NCBI GenBank assembly: GCA_050480705.1
Contig: JBJHAX010000011.1
Span: forward strand, 1-64,000
Reading direction: 5' to 3'
DNA length: 64,000 nt
From: JBJHAX01 sp050480705
Lineage (GTDB): Bacteria > Actinomycetota > Nitriliruptoria > Nitriliruptorales > Nitriliruptoraceae
Shown piece by piece: positions 48,935-57,492 of this stretch (its first letter is position 1; the number at the start of each line of letters is the position of its first letter). A model generated the notes under the pieces. It ran no database searches and was not told where the DNA came from. It saw only the letters and a program-made list of their open reading frames with translations. The position numbers were made by a program, and so were the translations under genes.

Positions 48935-51342
48935 CACGCCGCCTCCTTCTGCATCCTGCGGATGTTGAGATACATGATCGGCAGCACCGACAGGAACAGC
49001 ACCACCGCGATCGCGGAGCCCTGACCGAAGTGGCGCTGGGTGAACGCCCGCGTCCACATCTCGTTGGCGAGCACCTGCGTGCCGAAGTTGCCGTTGGTCA
49101 TGACCTTGACGATGTCGAACACCTTCATGACCGTCACCATGATCGTGGTGACGACCACGCCGATCGTCGGCACGATCTGGGGCACGACGACCCGCCAGAA
49201 CATCTGCGACTCGCTGGCCCCGTCGACCCGCCCGGCCTCCAGCAGATCAGCGGGCACCCCCTTGATCGCGGCGGAGAAGATCACCATCGCGAACCCGGTG
49301 TAGATCCAGATGAACGGCACCATGATCCAGAAGTTGTTGTAGGGGCCGACGGTCAGGAACTGGATCGTGGCGGGCACGATGTCGCCGTTGGGCAGCACCT
49401 CGAATCCACCGATGCCCGGGCCCAGGAAGCGGTAGGCCAGCCACGCGAACACGACGGCGCTGATCAGCCCGCTCCACGCAAGCCCCGGGGTCTCGGTGCG
49501 GAATCCCTGCATCGCGACATAGACCGTGGCCAGGGTCAACAGCACGAGCACGACCGCGATCGGGTAGCGGGTCGACGAGGTCGAGATCGATCCGAGCCAC
49601 ACCCACATCGCGTTGAGCACGCCGGTCTGATCGGCGCCGGTCGGACGCGCGATGTACATGAAGCGCCAGATGATCGCCGCACCGACGAAGCTGATGGCCA
49701 TCGGCATGAAGATGATCGACTTGGCCACGTTCTCGCCACGGGAACGGTCGGCCAGCGCGGCGACGGCGAGCCCGACGCCGGTGGCGATGATCGTGACGGC
49801 GAACACCCACCACAGGTTGTTGAACAACGTGCCGCGCAGGTGGGCGAAGAGCGCAAACGCGAGCAGGAACACCCCGGCTCCCAGCGACGTCCCCGCACCG
49901 CCGGCCAGTCCCGAATGGCCACGGTTGCCGGCGACGTACAGCGACAACAGCACCGCCGCGGCAATCAGCAGCAGGCCGGTGAACGCACCGAACCCGGCGC
50001 CGGTCGGATCCGCGACCATGCCGAGCCGACCCGCCAGCGACGCAGCGAACGCCGCGACGGCAGCGACGAGTGCAGCGACGAGCTGGCTCGGCACAGAACC
50101 CTCGACACTGCGACGGGTGCGGATCGCGATCGCGATCGCCAGCGCGAACAGTGCGCTGCCCCAGACGAACGGCGCCGCGGTGAACATGCCCGCCCAGCGG
50201 GCGAGATTCAGGAAGTTCGGGTCGGTGAACATCGCGACGTAGTTGTTGAGACCGACGAACTCGGCGCTGCGGCGGTCGAGCAGGCTCAGCAGCACCGTTC
50301 GGATCGTCGGAACGAGCAATGTTGCAGAGATGAACAGCAGTGCGGGCGCGAGGAAGATCACGACCCGTGCGCGCGCCTCGAGCCGCAGGCGGTCCTCGAG
50401 CGTGGTGTCACGGGCCAGACCGAAGCGTGCACCGACCAGCACGCCGAGCACGATCGAGGCGACGACCGCCATCGTCGCGTTCCCGCGGCCAAGGTCGCCG
50501 AGCAGCCAGGCACCGGTGAGCCAGCCGACCGCAGCTCCGGTCACTGCCGCCGGCACGACGCGGCGTCCACGCAGGCGTCCGAGCAGCGCACCGGCACCGG
50601 CGAGGGCGAGTGGCCAGATCAGCAGATCCTGCATCCGCGGCGCGGGCCAGGCGGCGTGGCGCAGGAAGAGCCCGACGACGAGCCCGATGGCGCCTCCTCC
50701 GGCGATTCCAGTGACCAGACGCACCGTTGCGTTGCGGGCGGTGCCCAGCAGCCACCCGTAAGCCGTTGCGAGTGCAGCCAGCAACGCGGCGAGCACCCAC
50801 GACAGGTTGCGCAGCTCCGCGCCGGACCCGATGAACCAGCCGAGCAGGCGGTTGCCGACGAGCACCACGGAGATCAGCGCACCGAGAACGAAACCTGTCA
50901 ACGCGGTGAACTTCGCCCAGCGCCGCACTGCCGCGTCGAACCAGCGGTTGGCGCCCACGAACAGGCCCATGCTGACCGCGACCGCGACGATGACACTGAC
51001 CATCGCGCCACGCAGACGCCCGTCGGTGAGATAGCCGTACCAGATCGCCCCGGCGAGCAGGATGCCTATGACGCCCCGAAAGGCGCGTCCCGCCATGCTG
51101 CGAGTGACGTCCGAGGCGGCGCGGACGCTCGCGACGCCGACCGTGACCGCCAGCGCCGTACCGGCGAGGCGCGAAACGAGGTCGCCGGGGACGGTCGTGC
51201 CGGGCCCGGCACCGACCCCGACGATCGCGTAGGAGGCCACGACCAGCACCGCGACGAGGCACGCCCCGATGATGATCGTGCGTCGCATTGCGCGCTGCGA
51301 CGCCGTGAGCGCTTCACCAACCGTTGCGTCCGCCTGTGTCAC
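48934..51342 (-). CDS. oversized MalF-type sugar permease with added membrane domains
   Basis: An 802-aa membrane protein, whereas MalF-type permeases are usually about 290-330 (E. coli MalF 514). The canonical core starts near residue 325 (RVVIFLAPALLFISATLLVPTIRTVLLSLLDRRSAEFVGLNNYVAMF as motif) and ends with the EAA loop LLEAGRVDGASESQMFWRVVVPQ and a final helix. Two additions are seen: about 310 N-terminal residues with eight or nine helices of no known family, and roughly 120 residues of extra helices inserted between core helices 1 and 2. GTG 51342 follows AAGGAG. The binding-protein gene is 271 bases upstream, and the intervening RNA can fold into stem-loops. Confidence 0.85.
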   Translation of the reverse strand: MTQADATVGEALTASQRAMRRTIIIGACLVAVLVVASYAIVGVGAGPGTTVPGDLVSRLAGTALAVTVGVASVRAASDVTRSMAGRAFRGVIGILLAGAIWYGYLTDGRLRGAMVSVIVAVAVSMGLFVGANRWFDAAVRRWAKFTALTGFVLGALISVVLVGNRLLGWFIGSGAELRNLSWVLAALLAALATAYGWLLGTARNATVRLVTGIAGGGAIGLVVGLFLRHAAWPAPRMQDLLIWPLALAGAGALLGRLRGRRVVPAAVTGAAVGWLTGAWLLGDLGRGNATMAVVASIVLGVLVGARFGLARDTTLEDRLRLEARARVVIFLAPALLFISATLLVPTIRTVLLSLLDRRSAEFVGLNNYVAMFTDPNFLNLARWAGMFTAAPFVWGSALFALAIAIAIRTRRSVEGSVPSQLVAALVAAVAAFAASLAGRLGMVADPTGAGFGAFTGLLLIAAAVLLSLYVAGNRGHSGLAGGAGTSLGAGVFLLAFALFAHLRGTLFNNLWWVFAVTIIATGVGLAVAALADRSRGENVAKSIIFMPMAISFVGAAIIWRFMYIARPTGADQTGVLNAMWVWLGSISTSSTRYPIAVVLVLLTLATVYVAMQGFRTETPGLAWSGLISAVVFAWLAYRFLGPGIGGFEVLPNGDIVPATIQFLTVGPYNNFWIMVPFIWIYTGFAMVIFSAAIKGVPADLLEAGRVDGASESQMFWRVVVPQIVPTIGVVVTTIMVTVMKVFDIVKVMTNGNFGTQVLANEMWTRAFTQRHFGQGSAIAVVLFLSVLPIMYLNIRRMQKEAA

Positions 51343-51477
51343 GGGCGCTCCTTCCCGTGCATCCCGGGCGCCGGACCTGCCGGTCACCTCGTTCGTGCCT
51401 GGCGGCCGGACACCGTGCGCCGGCGCCGACCCCGGACTGCCGCATCCCTGCCGGCGGCCCTCCCCGTCCCCGTCGCT

Positions 51478-51536
51478 TCCGGCTCACCAGCGAGCCGGAG
51501 AAATCATGCCACGCCACGGCTCGTGATGTCGTGGCG
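51478..51536. other. tandem stem-loops between binding protein and permease genes
   Basis: In the 271-base gap, TCCGGCTC/GAGCCGGA forms an 8-bp stem with a 6-base loop (51478-51499), and CGCCACG/CGTGGCG forms a 7-bp stem (51512-51536). Neither has a T-run on the coding side. GC-rich stems here resemble those that stabilise binding-protein mRNA relative to permease mRNA in sugar ABC operons; that role is inference. Confidence 0.4.
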
Positions 51537-51613
51537 CGCCACGGGGAGCCGGTGCCCTCCACGGACACCGGCGCCCCGCAGGTCACCGCATTCGCCTGCG
51601 GTGGTCGGCCGGA

Positions 51614-52990
51614 TCAGTCATCCGGCCAGGAGGCATCGATCGCCTCGAATGCCTCGGCGACGGACTTGTCGCCGTTGACCGCGCTGGTCCCTTCCGTCCA
51701 GAAGGTTCCGGCACCCACGGCGCCCGGCATCATGTCGGACGCGTCGAAACGGGCCGGGTCGGCGGTCTGCAGGATCTCGATGAAGGACCGTTCGAGGTCG
51801 TTGTAGACGCTCAGGTCCTGCTCGAGGTTCGCGGACAGGTAGCCGGACTGGCCACCACCGAGCCGTTCGGCCTGGGTGCGCTGGCGCTCCTCCGAGCCCT
51901 CGGCAGACGCGAGGTACTCGACGGTCGCCCACACCTCGGGCGCGTCACGGAACACGGCGAGGTACGTGCCCGCGGTCAGGACCGGGGTACGACCGTCGCC
52001 GGCGGCCGGGAAGTAGAACACGTCGACGTCGCCACCAGGGCCGACCTCGACGCCTTCGGGAATGAACGCCGCGTAGAACGACGCCTGGCGGTGCATCGCG
52101 CAGGTGCCGTCGGCCAGCGGACCACCACTGTCACCGAACGGCGTCGCCGCGATGGTGCCACCGGCTGCATACACCATGCCGGGTTCGTTCCAGAAGTCGA
52201 CGATCTCTTCACCGATCGAGAGGATGCGATCGTCGCTGAAGGGGATCTCGCCGGTCATCCAGCCGTCGTAGACGTTCTCGTCCTGGATACGCAGGACGAG
52301 GTCCTCCATCCAGTCGGTGAACGGCCACCCTGTCGCAGGGCCGGACTCGATGCCCACGCACCACGGCGTGACGCCGTCCTCGATCATCTGGAAGCTCAGG
52401 TCCTTGAGCCCATCCCAGGTGTCGGGGATGTCGTAGCCGCCGGACTCGAAGAGCTCGGTGTTGTACCAGACGAGCGACTTGAGGTCGGTCTTGTTCTGGA
52501 CTCCCCAGACCTCGCCGTCGGCACTGACCGCATCGTTGGTGCCAGCGGGCCACTGGGGCTCGATGGTCGCCAGCACGTCAGCGGGCACGGGCACGAGGTA
52601 GCCGTCCGCGGCGAAGTCGAGCAGGCTGCCCGGCTGCGGGAACACCGCGATGTCGGGCGGGTTGCCGCCGACGGCCTGCGCCACGATCTGCTCTTCGAAG
52701 TCGCGTGCGCCGGTGTAGGCGATGTCGATGCCGGTGCGCTCGGCGAAGATGTCGACGGTGTCCTGGAACGACCCCGCTTCCTCTTCGGAGCTCTCCGGGC
52801 CGGAAATCGTGACCGATGTGCCGGAAAGGTCCACCTCTTCAGCGGGCTCCTCGGCGTCGACGTCGTCAGGCTCTTCGGTGGGTTCCGGCGCTGGGGCGTC
52901 GGGCTCTTCGCCCGCGCACGCCGCGAGCACGAGACCCGCGGCCAGCACCGAGGCCACCATGGCCCTGGTGCTTCGTCTCTTGATTCTCAT
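51614..52990 (-). CDS. alpha-glucoside ABC substrate-binding lipoprotein
   Basis: A 458-aa family 1 (AglE/MalE-like) binding protein. The lipobox VLAACA (Cys at about residue 25) is followed by a strongly acidic Pro/Glu linker to about residue 55. Then come VTISGPESSEEEAGSFQDTVDIFAERTGIDIAYTG, FPQPGSLLDFAADGYLVPVP and VQNKTDLKSLVWYNTELFE, typical of AglE-type proteins. It captures the sugar outside and delivers it to the two permeases encoded downstream. A LacI-type operator lies 88 bases upstream of its ATG. Confidence 0.88.
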   Translation of the reverse strand: MRIKRRSTRAMVASVLAAGLVLAACAGEEPDAPAPEPTEEPDDVDAEEPAEEVDLSGTSVTISGPESSEEEAGSFQDTVDIFAERTGIDIAYTGARDFEEQIVAQAVGGNPPDIAVFPQPGSLLDFAADGYLVPVPADVLATIEPQWPAGTNDAVSADGEVWGVQNKTDLKSLVWYNTELFESGGYDIPDTWDGLKDLSFQMIEDGVTPWCVGIESGPATGWPFTDWMEDLVLRIQDENVYDGWMTGEIPFSDDRILSIGEEIVDFWNEPGMVYAAGGTIAATPFGDSGGPLADGTCAMHRQASFYAAFIPEGVEVGPGGDVDVFYFPAAGDGRTPVLTAGTYLAVFRDAPEVWATVEYLASAEGSEERQRTQAERLGGGQSGYLSANLEQDLSVYNDLERSFIEILQTADPARFDASDMMPGAVGAGTFWTEGTSAVNGDKSVAEAFEAIDASWPDD

Positions 52991-53077
52991 GGGTGTGTCG
53001 TCCTCCCTACGTAGGTGTCCGCAGCCTCGAATGATGGCTGCACCACCGTGAGTACTATCGCGGTCGGAGGCTCGGAC

Positions 53078-53091
53078 TGCAAGCGTTTTTG
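53078..53091. promoter_or_regulatory. LacI-type operator, binding-protein promoter
   Basis: TGCAAGCGTTTTTG fits the LacI/GalR pattern with central CG (AAGCGTTT core). It lies in the 141-base gap between the ATPase and binding-protein genes and is shared in form with the copies at 54458 and 55819. Confidence 0.65.
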
Positions 53092-53131
53092 GTGACGGGC
53101 GTCGAAGTCGGGACTTTCGGCCCCAAAGGCG

Positions 53132-54331
53132 TCACCGCAGCGCCAGTCCGGACTCCGGATCGAAGAAGTGCAGATGCTCGGTGCGCACCCCGACCGGCAT
53201 CTGGCTTCCGTTGGCGGGAACCTCGCCCGGCGCGAACCGTGCGACGAACTGCTGCCCGCCGGTCGCCGCCTGACGTTGCAGTGCCTCGAACGCCTCTTCG
53301 TCGTCGATCGCCGCGCGCATGTCCTCGCTGACGATCGGTGGCGAGTCGGTGTGGAAGTGGATGAGCATCTCCGCGCCGAGCAGTTCCACGATCTCGACAC
53401 GCCGCTGGGACCAGCGCTGATCGTCGCCGACCTCGTCAGCGGGAACCAGATGCTCTGGCCGGATGCCGACCGCGACCTGCGCGCCGTCCATCTGCGCGAC
53501 CTTCGGATACTGGTCGACCGCCTCGTCGGCGACACGCAGTTCGGTCGCGCCCCGGTCGAACTCGACGTACACCGAACCGTCGCGGGTGCGCAGCGTCGCC
53601 TCGGCGATGTTCATCGACGGCGACCCGATGAATCCCGCGACGAAGATGTTGTCGGGGTGGTCGTAGAGTTGCTGGGGGGTGTCGACCTGCTGCAGCACGC
53701 CGGCCTTGAGCACCGCGACCCGGTCACCCATCGTCATCGCTTCGATCTGGTCGTGGGTGACGTAGATCGTGGTGACGCCGAGGCGGGTCTGCAGCGCCGC
53801 GATCTCGGCACGCATCTGCACGCGCAGCTTGGCATCGAGGTTCGACAGCGGCTCGTCCATGAGGAACACCTGAGGCGACCGAACGATGGCACGGCCCATC
53901 GCCACCCGCTGCCGCTGGCCACCACTGAGTGCCTTGGGTTTGCGGTGCAGCAGTTCGCCCAGCCCCAGGATCTCCGCGGCGTCGCCGACGCGGCGGTCGA
54001 TCTCCGCTCGCGGGACCTTCGCGAGCTTGAGCGCGAATCCCATGTTCTCCGCAACCGTCATGTGCGGATAGAGCGCGTAGCTCTGAAAGACCATGGCGAT
54101 GTCACGCTCACGTGGCGACAGATCGTTGACGACCTGGTCACCGATCATCAGCTTGCCGCTGGAGATCTCTTCGAGGCCCGCGACCATGCGAAGCGCGGTC
54201 GATTTCCCACATCCCGACGGTCCCACCAGGATCACGAACTCCTGGTCGTCGATCTCGAGGCTCAAGTCCTTGATGGCGTGAAAGCCGTCCGGATAGAACT
54301 TGTTGAGATCCTCCATGACCACACCGGCCAT
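53132..54331 (-). CDS. sugar ABC transporter ATPase, UgpC/MsmK/MalK type
   Basis: A 399-aa ATPase: Walker A GPSGCGKST at about residue 38, Q-loop MVFQSYALYPHMTV, signature ALSGGQRQRVAMGRAI, Walker B VFLMDEPLSNLDAKLR and H-loop VTHDQIEAM. The C-terminal 150 residues form the TOBE/OB regulatory domain (VGIRPEHLVP, EIVELLGAEMLIHFH), enlarged by an insert near residue 345 (IVSEDMRAAIDDEEAFEALQRQAATGG, by position). It powers the two permeases and perhaps other sugar importers. GGGAG lies about 8 bases before the ATG. The gene has its own LacI-type operator upstream. Confidence 0.9.
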   Translation of the reverse strand: MAGVVMEDLNKFYPDGFHAIKDLSLEIDDQEFVILVGPSGCGKSTALRMVAGLEEISSGKLMIGDQVVNDLSPRERDIAMVFQSYALYPHMTVAENMGFALKLAKVPRAEIDRRVGDAAEILGLGELLHRKPKALSGGQRQRVAMGRAIVRSPQVFLMDEPLSNLDAKLRVQMRAEIAALQTRLGVTTIYVTHDQIEAMTMGDRVAVLKAGVLQQVDTPQQLYDHPDNIFVAGFIGSPSMNIAEATLRTRDGSVYVEFDRGATELRVADEAVDQYPKVAQMDGAQVAVGIRPEHLVPADEVGDDQRWSQRRVEIVELLGAEMLIHFHTDSPPIVSEDMRAAIDDEEAFEALQRQAATGGQQFVARFAPGEVPANGSQMPVGVRTEHLHFFDPESGLALR

Positions 54332-54457
54332 CCCGCTGCTCCCTGTCGCAGATGGTGTGCGTACCGTGCGGCACCGGCGCGCACCAGCGTGAGCAACCCA
54401 CGCCCGGCGCGGCGACGCCGTACCCGCTGCGGCACTATGGCGCGGCGCCGCCGATTC

Positions 54458-54471
54458 TGCAAGCGTTTCCG
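54458..54471. promoter_or_regulatory. LacI-type operator, ATPase promoter
   Basis: TGCAAGCGTTTCCG, the best of the three copies, lies about 127 bases upstream of the ATPase ATG and just past the end of the LacI gene. Confidence 0.7.
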
Positions 54472-54570
54472 TGGAGCGCGGTTGTCACCGATCACCACCG
54501 CCGGGCGTCGAGGTGCGTCCGTCGGCGAGCTGCGCTCGGCACCGCGCGCCGCCACGGCGGCTGCCGCCGG

Positions 54571-55602
54571 TCAACGGACGTCGATCATCTCGAGCCGTTC
54601 GGGGGCCATCGTGCTCTCGCGCACCACGAGCTGCGTCTCGTGGCGCTCGTGAGCCGGCTCACGGGATGCGCTCTTGACCTGATCGAACAGCAGCCGAGTG
54701 GCTCGCTCGCCCATCGCGACGACGTCCTGGCGCACCGTGGTCAGGCCCACATACGCGGCAACATCGTGGTCGTCGAAGCCGACGACCGAGACATCGTCGG
54801 GCACCCGCATCCCCGCACGGCGCACAACGTGCATCGCGCCCATGGCCATTTCGTCCGAGCACGCGAACACCGCCGTCGGCGGTTCGTCGAGCGCCAGCAG
54901 CGCCGCCATCGCTTCCGCGCCACCTTCGAGCGAGAAGTTGCCTGCGACGACGAGCGCCGGGTCGTGGTCGAGGTCCGCGCCCTCGAGCGCCCGCAGATAT
55001 CCGTCGAAGCGGTCGGAGGGCACCGAGAACATGAACGGATCGTCGCCGTAGGCGCCGATCAACGCGATCCGCTGGTGGCCGAGCCCGATCAGGTGCTCGA
55101 CCGCCTGCTGCGCGGCGCCGACATTGTCGATCTGCAGCGAACTGACGTGCGGAGCACTGAAGCCGACCGTCACCGTCGCGACCTGCGTGGCGGTGATGCG
55201 GTCGAGCTGGCCGGCGGTGATCGGGGCGTCGACGACGATGATGCCGTCGACGCGCTTGCGGAACGGCAGGTCACGCAGGAACCCCTCGACACCACCCGGG
55301 CCTGACAGCGAGTACGGGAGGACCTCGTAGCCTTCGGTGGCGGCCACGGCCTCGACGCCCGTGTACAGCTTGCCGTAGAACCACTGCCCGATCATCGGCG
55401 TCACCAGTCCGATGACGAGCCGCCGGCCGGACGCGAGCTGCGCAGCCGACGGGTCTGCGACGTACTGCAGGTCACGCGCGGCCTCGATGACACGCGCGCG
55501 CGTCGACGGCGCGACGTTGGGAAGTCCGCGCAGCGCGCGCGACACCGTCGCGACCGACACCTGCGCGCGCCGGGCGACATCGTCGATCGTCGCCTTCACC
55601 AT
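54571..55602 (-). CDS. LacI-family sugar-responsive regulator
   Basis: A 343-aa repressor. The N-terminal LacI HTH (TIDDVARRAQVSVATVSRALRG, with a hinge near residue 55 reading AQLASGRR) is followed by a periplasmic-binding-fold sensor domain (IGLVTPMIGQWFYGKLYTGVE, GFDDHDVAAYVGLTTVRQD). The ligand is presumably a sugar of the alpha-glucoside pathway. It is flanked by its likely targets, all of which have AAGCGTTT-core operators. ATG 55602 is the first Met of a standard LacI start (MVKATIDDVA); GGAGGTGA stands rather far (about 12 bases) upstream. Confidence 0.9.
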   Translation of the reverse strand: MVKATIDDVARRAQVSVATVSRALRGLPNVAPSTRARVIEAARDLQYVADPSAAQLASGRRLVIGLVTPMIGQWFYGKLYTGVEAVAATEGYEVLPYSLSGPGGVEGFLRDLPFRKRVDGIIVVDAPITAGQLDRITATQVATVTVGFSAPHVSSLQIDNVGAAQQAVEHLIGLGHQRIALIGAYGDDPFMFSVPSDRFDGYLRALEGADLDHDPALVVAGNFSLEGGAEAMAALLALDEPPTAVFACSDEMAMGAMHVVRRAGMRVPDDVSVVGFDDHDVAAYVGLTTVRQDVVAMGERATRLLFDQVKSASREPAHERHETQLVVRESTMAPERLEMIDVR

Positions 55603-55818
55603 GTCCGGCTCGTCACCTCCGGTGGCCTCCGATACGTCGTGCCAGCTCCTCCGAGGCGGGTCCGTGACCCTTGAAGCCTGCGCCCGCACACGTTCCACGA
55701 ACGGCACGATCGAGAAACGATAGCGGGCATGCACGCACGACCCGGTATCGCCCACGGGACGCTCCATGGCGAACACGGCTTGCCGAGGGTGCTCGCGCGA
55801 TCACAGGACGCTAGTGTC

Positions 55819-55832
55819 CGCAAACGCTTCCA
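55819..55832. promoter_or_regulatory. LacI-type operator, divergent lacI/GH13 region
   Basis: CGCAAACGCTTCCA (reverse complement TGGAAGCGTTTGCG) lies in the 297-base gap between the LacI gene and the GH13 glucosidase, so it could control both. Nothing else is identified in this gap. Confidence 0.65.
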
Positions 55833-55899
55833 TCCGCAGCGGCGAGACACGGCGTGAGGCACGCGCGCACCCGCCGTGACGCGCCAACGAGAGGTCAAG

Positions 55900-57492
55900 A
55901 TGGCCAACTGGTGGCAGGGCGCGATCGGCTACGAGGTCTACGTCCGATCGTTCTCGGACAGCGACGGCGACGGGCTCGGGGACCTGCCCGGTATCCGCGC
56001 CCGCCTGCCGTATCTCGCCGATCTAGGCGTCGACGTGGTGTGGCTGACACCCTTCTATCCCTCACCGCAGGCCGACCACGGCTATGACGTCGCCGACTAC
56101 CTCGACATCGATCCGCGCTTCGGGACGCTCGACGACCTCGACCGCATCGTCGACGACGCGCACGAACTCGGCATGCGTGTCCTGGTCGACCTCATCCCCA
56201 ACCACACCTCCGACCAGCACCCGTGGTTCCTCGACAGCCGAAGCGCCCGCGACGCCGACAAGCGCGACTACTACGTCTGGCGTGACCCCGCCCCTGACGG
56301 TGGTCCCCCGAACAACTGGGTGAGCCACTTCGGTGGTCCGGCGTGGACCCTCGACGAGGCGACCGGCCAGTACTACATGCACCTGTTCCTGCCCGAGCAG
56401 CCCGACCTCAACTGGGCGCAGCCACAGGTGCGTGCCGAGTTCGAAGCGATCCTCGCAGCGTGGTTCGCACGCGGGGTCGACGGGATGCGCATCGACGTCG
56501 CGCACAGCCTCATCGAGGACCCCGCGTTCCGCGACAACCCGCGCCTGCACGAACCACCCGCCGGGGCGTCTCCCCGTGAGGTGTTCGAAAGCTTCGCGCA
56601 CGAGCACGATCTCGACCAGCCGGGCGTCCACGAGATCTACCGGTCATGGCGCACGATCGCCGATCGCCACGACGCCCTGCTCGTCGGCGAGGTGTATGTG
56701 CTCGACCCCGAACGGCTCGCCCGCTACGTCGACGGCGGTGGGCTACACACCGCGTTCTGCTTCCCTGTGCTCAAGACCGAATGGTCGGCGCGCGTCATCC
56801 GGCAGACACTGGGGGACGCGCTGGCCGCCGCCGGCAGCGCACTGTCACTGCCGCTGTCCAGCCACGACGACCCCCGGGCGGCCAGCCGTTTCGGCGGCGC
56901 CGACATCGGCGCCCGCCGCGCCCATGCGTATTTCACCTTCCTGTGCGGGCTGCCCGGCATGCCGTGGCTGTTCCAGGGCGACGAACTGGGGCTCGACGAC
57001 GCCGATCTCGGACAGGGGATCGCGCATGACCCCATCGCGGTGCGCAACCCCGGCGCAACGGGCCGCGACGCGGTACGGGCCCCGATGCTGTGGGAGCCGG
57101 GAGACGGTTTCGGATTCACGACCGGCGCGCCGTGGCTTCCGTTCGGGCGAAACCGCGGTGACCAGCACACCGTGGCCGTCCAGCGCGACGACGCCGCGTC
57201 GCCGCTGCAGCGAACCCGCGCGCTGTTGCATGCACGCCGTGGCGTTCCCGCGCTGCTCGGCGATGCGCCGCTGACATGGCTCGACGACGCCGCAGACGAC
57301 GTCGTCGCCTACCGCCGCGGTGACGAGGCCGTCGTCATCCTCAACACCGGCGAAGCGGGCTCCGTCGAGGTCACCGGGGCGGCCGACCTGATCCACGCGA
57401 GCGCTGACGGGGTCGAACTCGACGGCGACCTCGTCCACCTTCCTCACGACAGCGCAGCGATCCTCACCCTCGGCGGCAGGGCCACCGGTTGA
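55900..57492 (+). CDS. GH13 alpha-glucosidase
   Basis: A 530-aa cytoplasmic glycoside hydrolase of family 13, oligo-1,6-glucosidase/alpha-glucosidase subgroup (no signal peptide). WWQGAIGYEVYVRSFSDSDGDG opens the barrel; DLIPNHTSDQHPWF is conserved region I. The nucleophile is Asp199 (DGMRIDVAH), the acid/base Glu264 (LLVGEVYVLD) and the transition-state pair His322-Asp323 (LSSHDDPRAASR). It should release glucose from imported alpha-glucosides. GAGAGGT lies 4 bases before ATG 55900. A sugar kinase gene overlaps its stop (TTGA). Confidence 0.9.
   Translation: MANWWQGAIGYEVYVRSFSDSDGDGLGDLPGIRARLPYLADLGVDVVWLTPFYPSPQADHGYDVADYLDIDPRFGTLDDLDRIVDDAHELGMRVLVDLIPNHTSDQHPWFLDSRSARDADKRDYYVWRDPAPDGGPPNNWVSHFGGPAWTLDEATGQYYMHLFLPEQPDLNWAQPQVRAEFEAILAAWFARGVDGMRIDVAHSLIEDPAFRDNPRLHEPPAGASPREVFESFAHEHDLDQPGVHEIYRSWRTIADRHDALLVGEVYVLDPERLARYVDGGGLHTAFCFPVLKTEWSARVIRQTLGDALAAAGSALSLPLSSHDDPRAASRFGGADIGARRAHAYFTFLCGLPGMPWLFQGDELGLDDADLGQGIAHDPIAVRNPGATGRDAVRAPMLWEPGDGFGFTTGAPWLPFGRNRGDQHTVAVQRDDAASPLQRTRALLHARRGVPALLGDAPLTWLDDAADDVVAYRRGDEAVVILNTGEAGSVEVTGAADLIHASADGVELDGDLVHLPHDSAAILTLGGRATG

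Noticed and set aside
51478..51499. 8-bp stem as a rho-independent terminator
   Set aside because: There is no T-run on the transcribed side, and it lies within an operon whose later genes are needed with the binding protein.
48901..51678. 925-codon open frame on the plus strand
   Set aside because: It is antisense to the sugar permease, rich in Arg/His/Gln/Asp without domains, and explained by high third-position GC.
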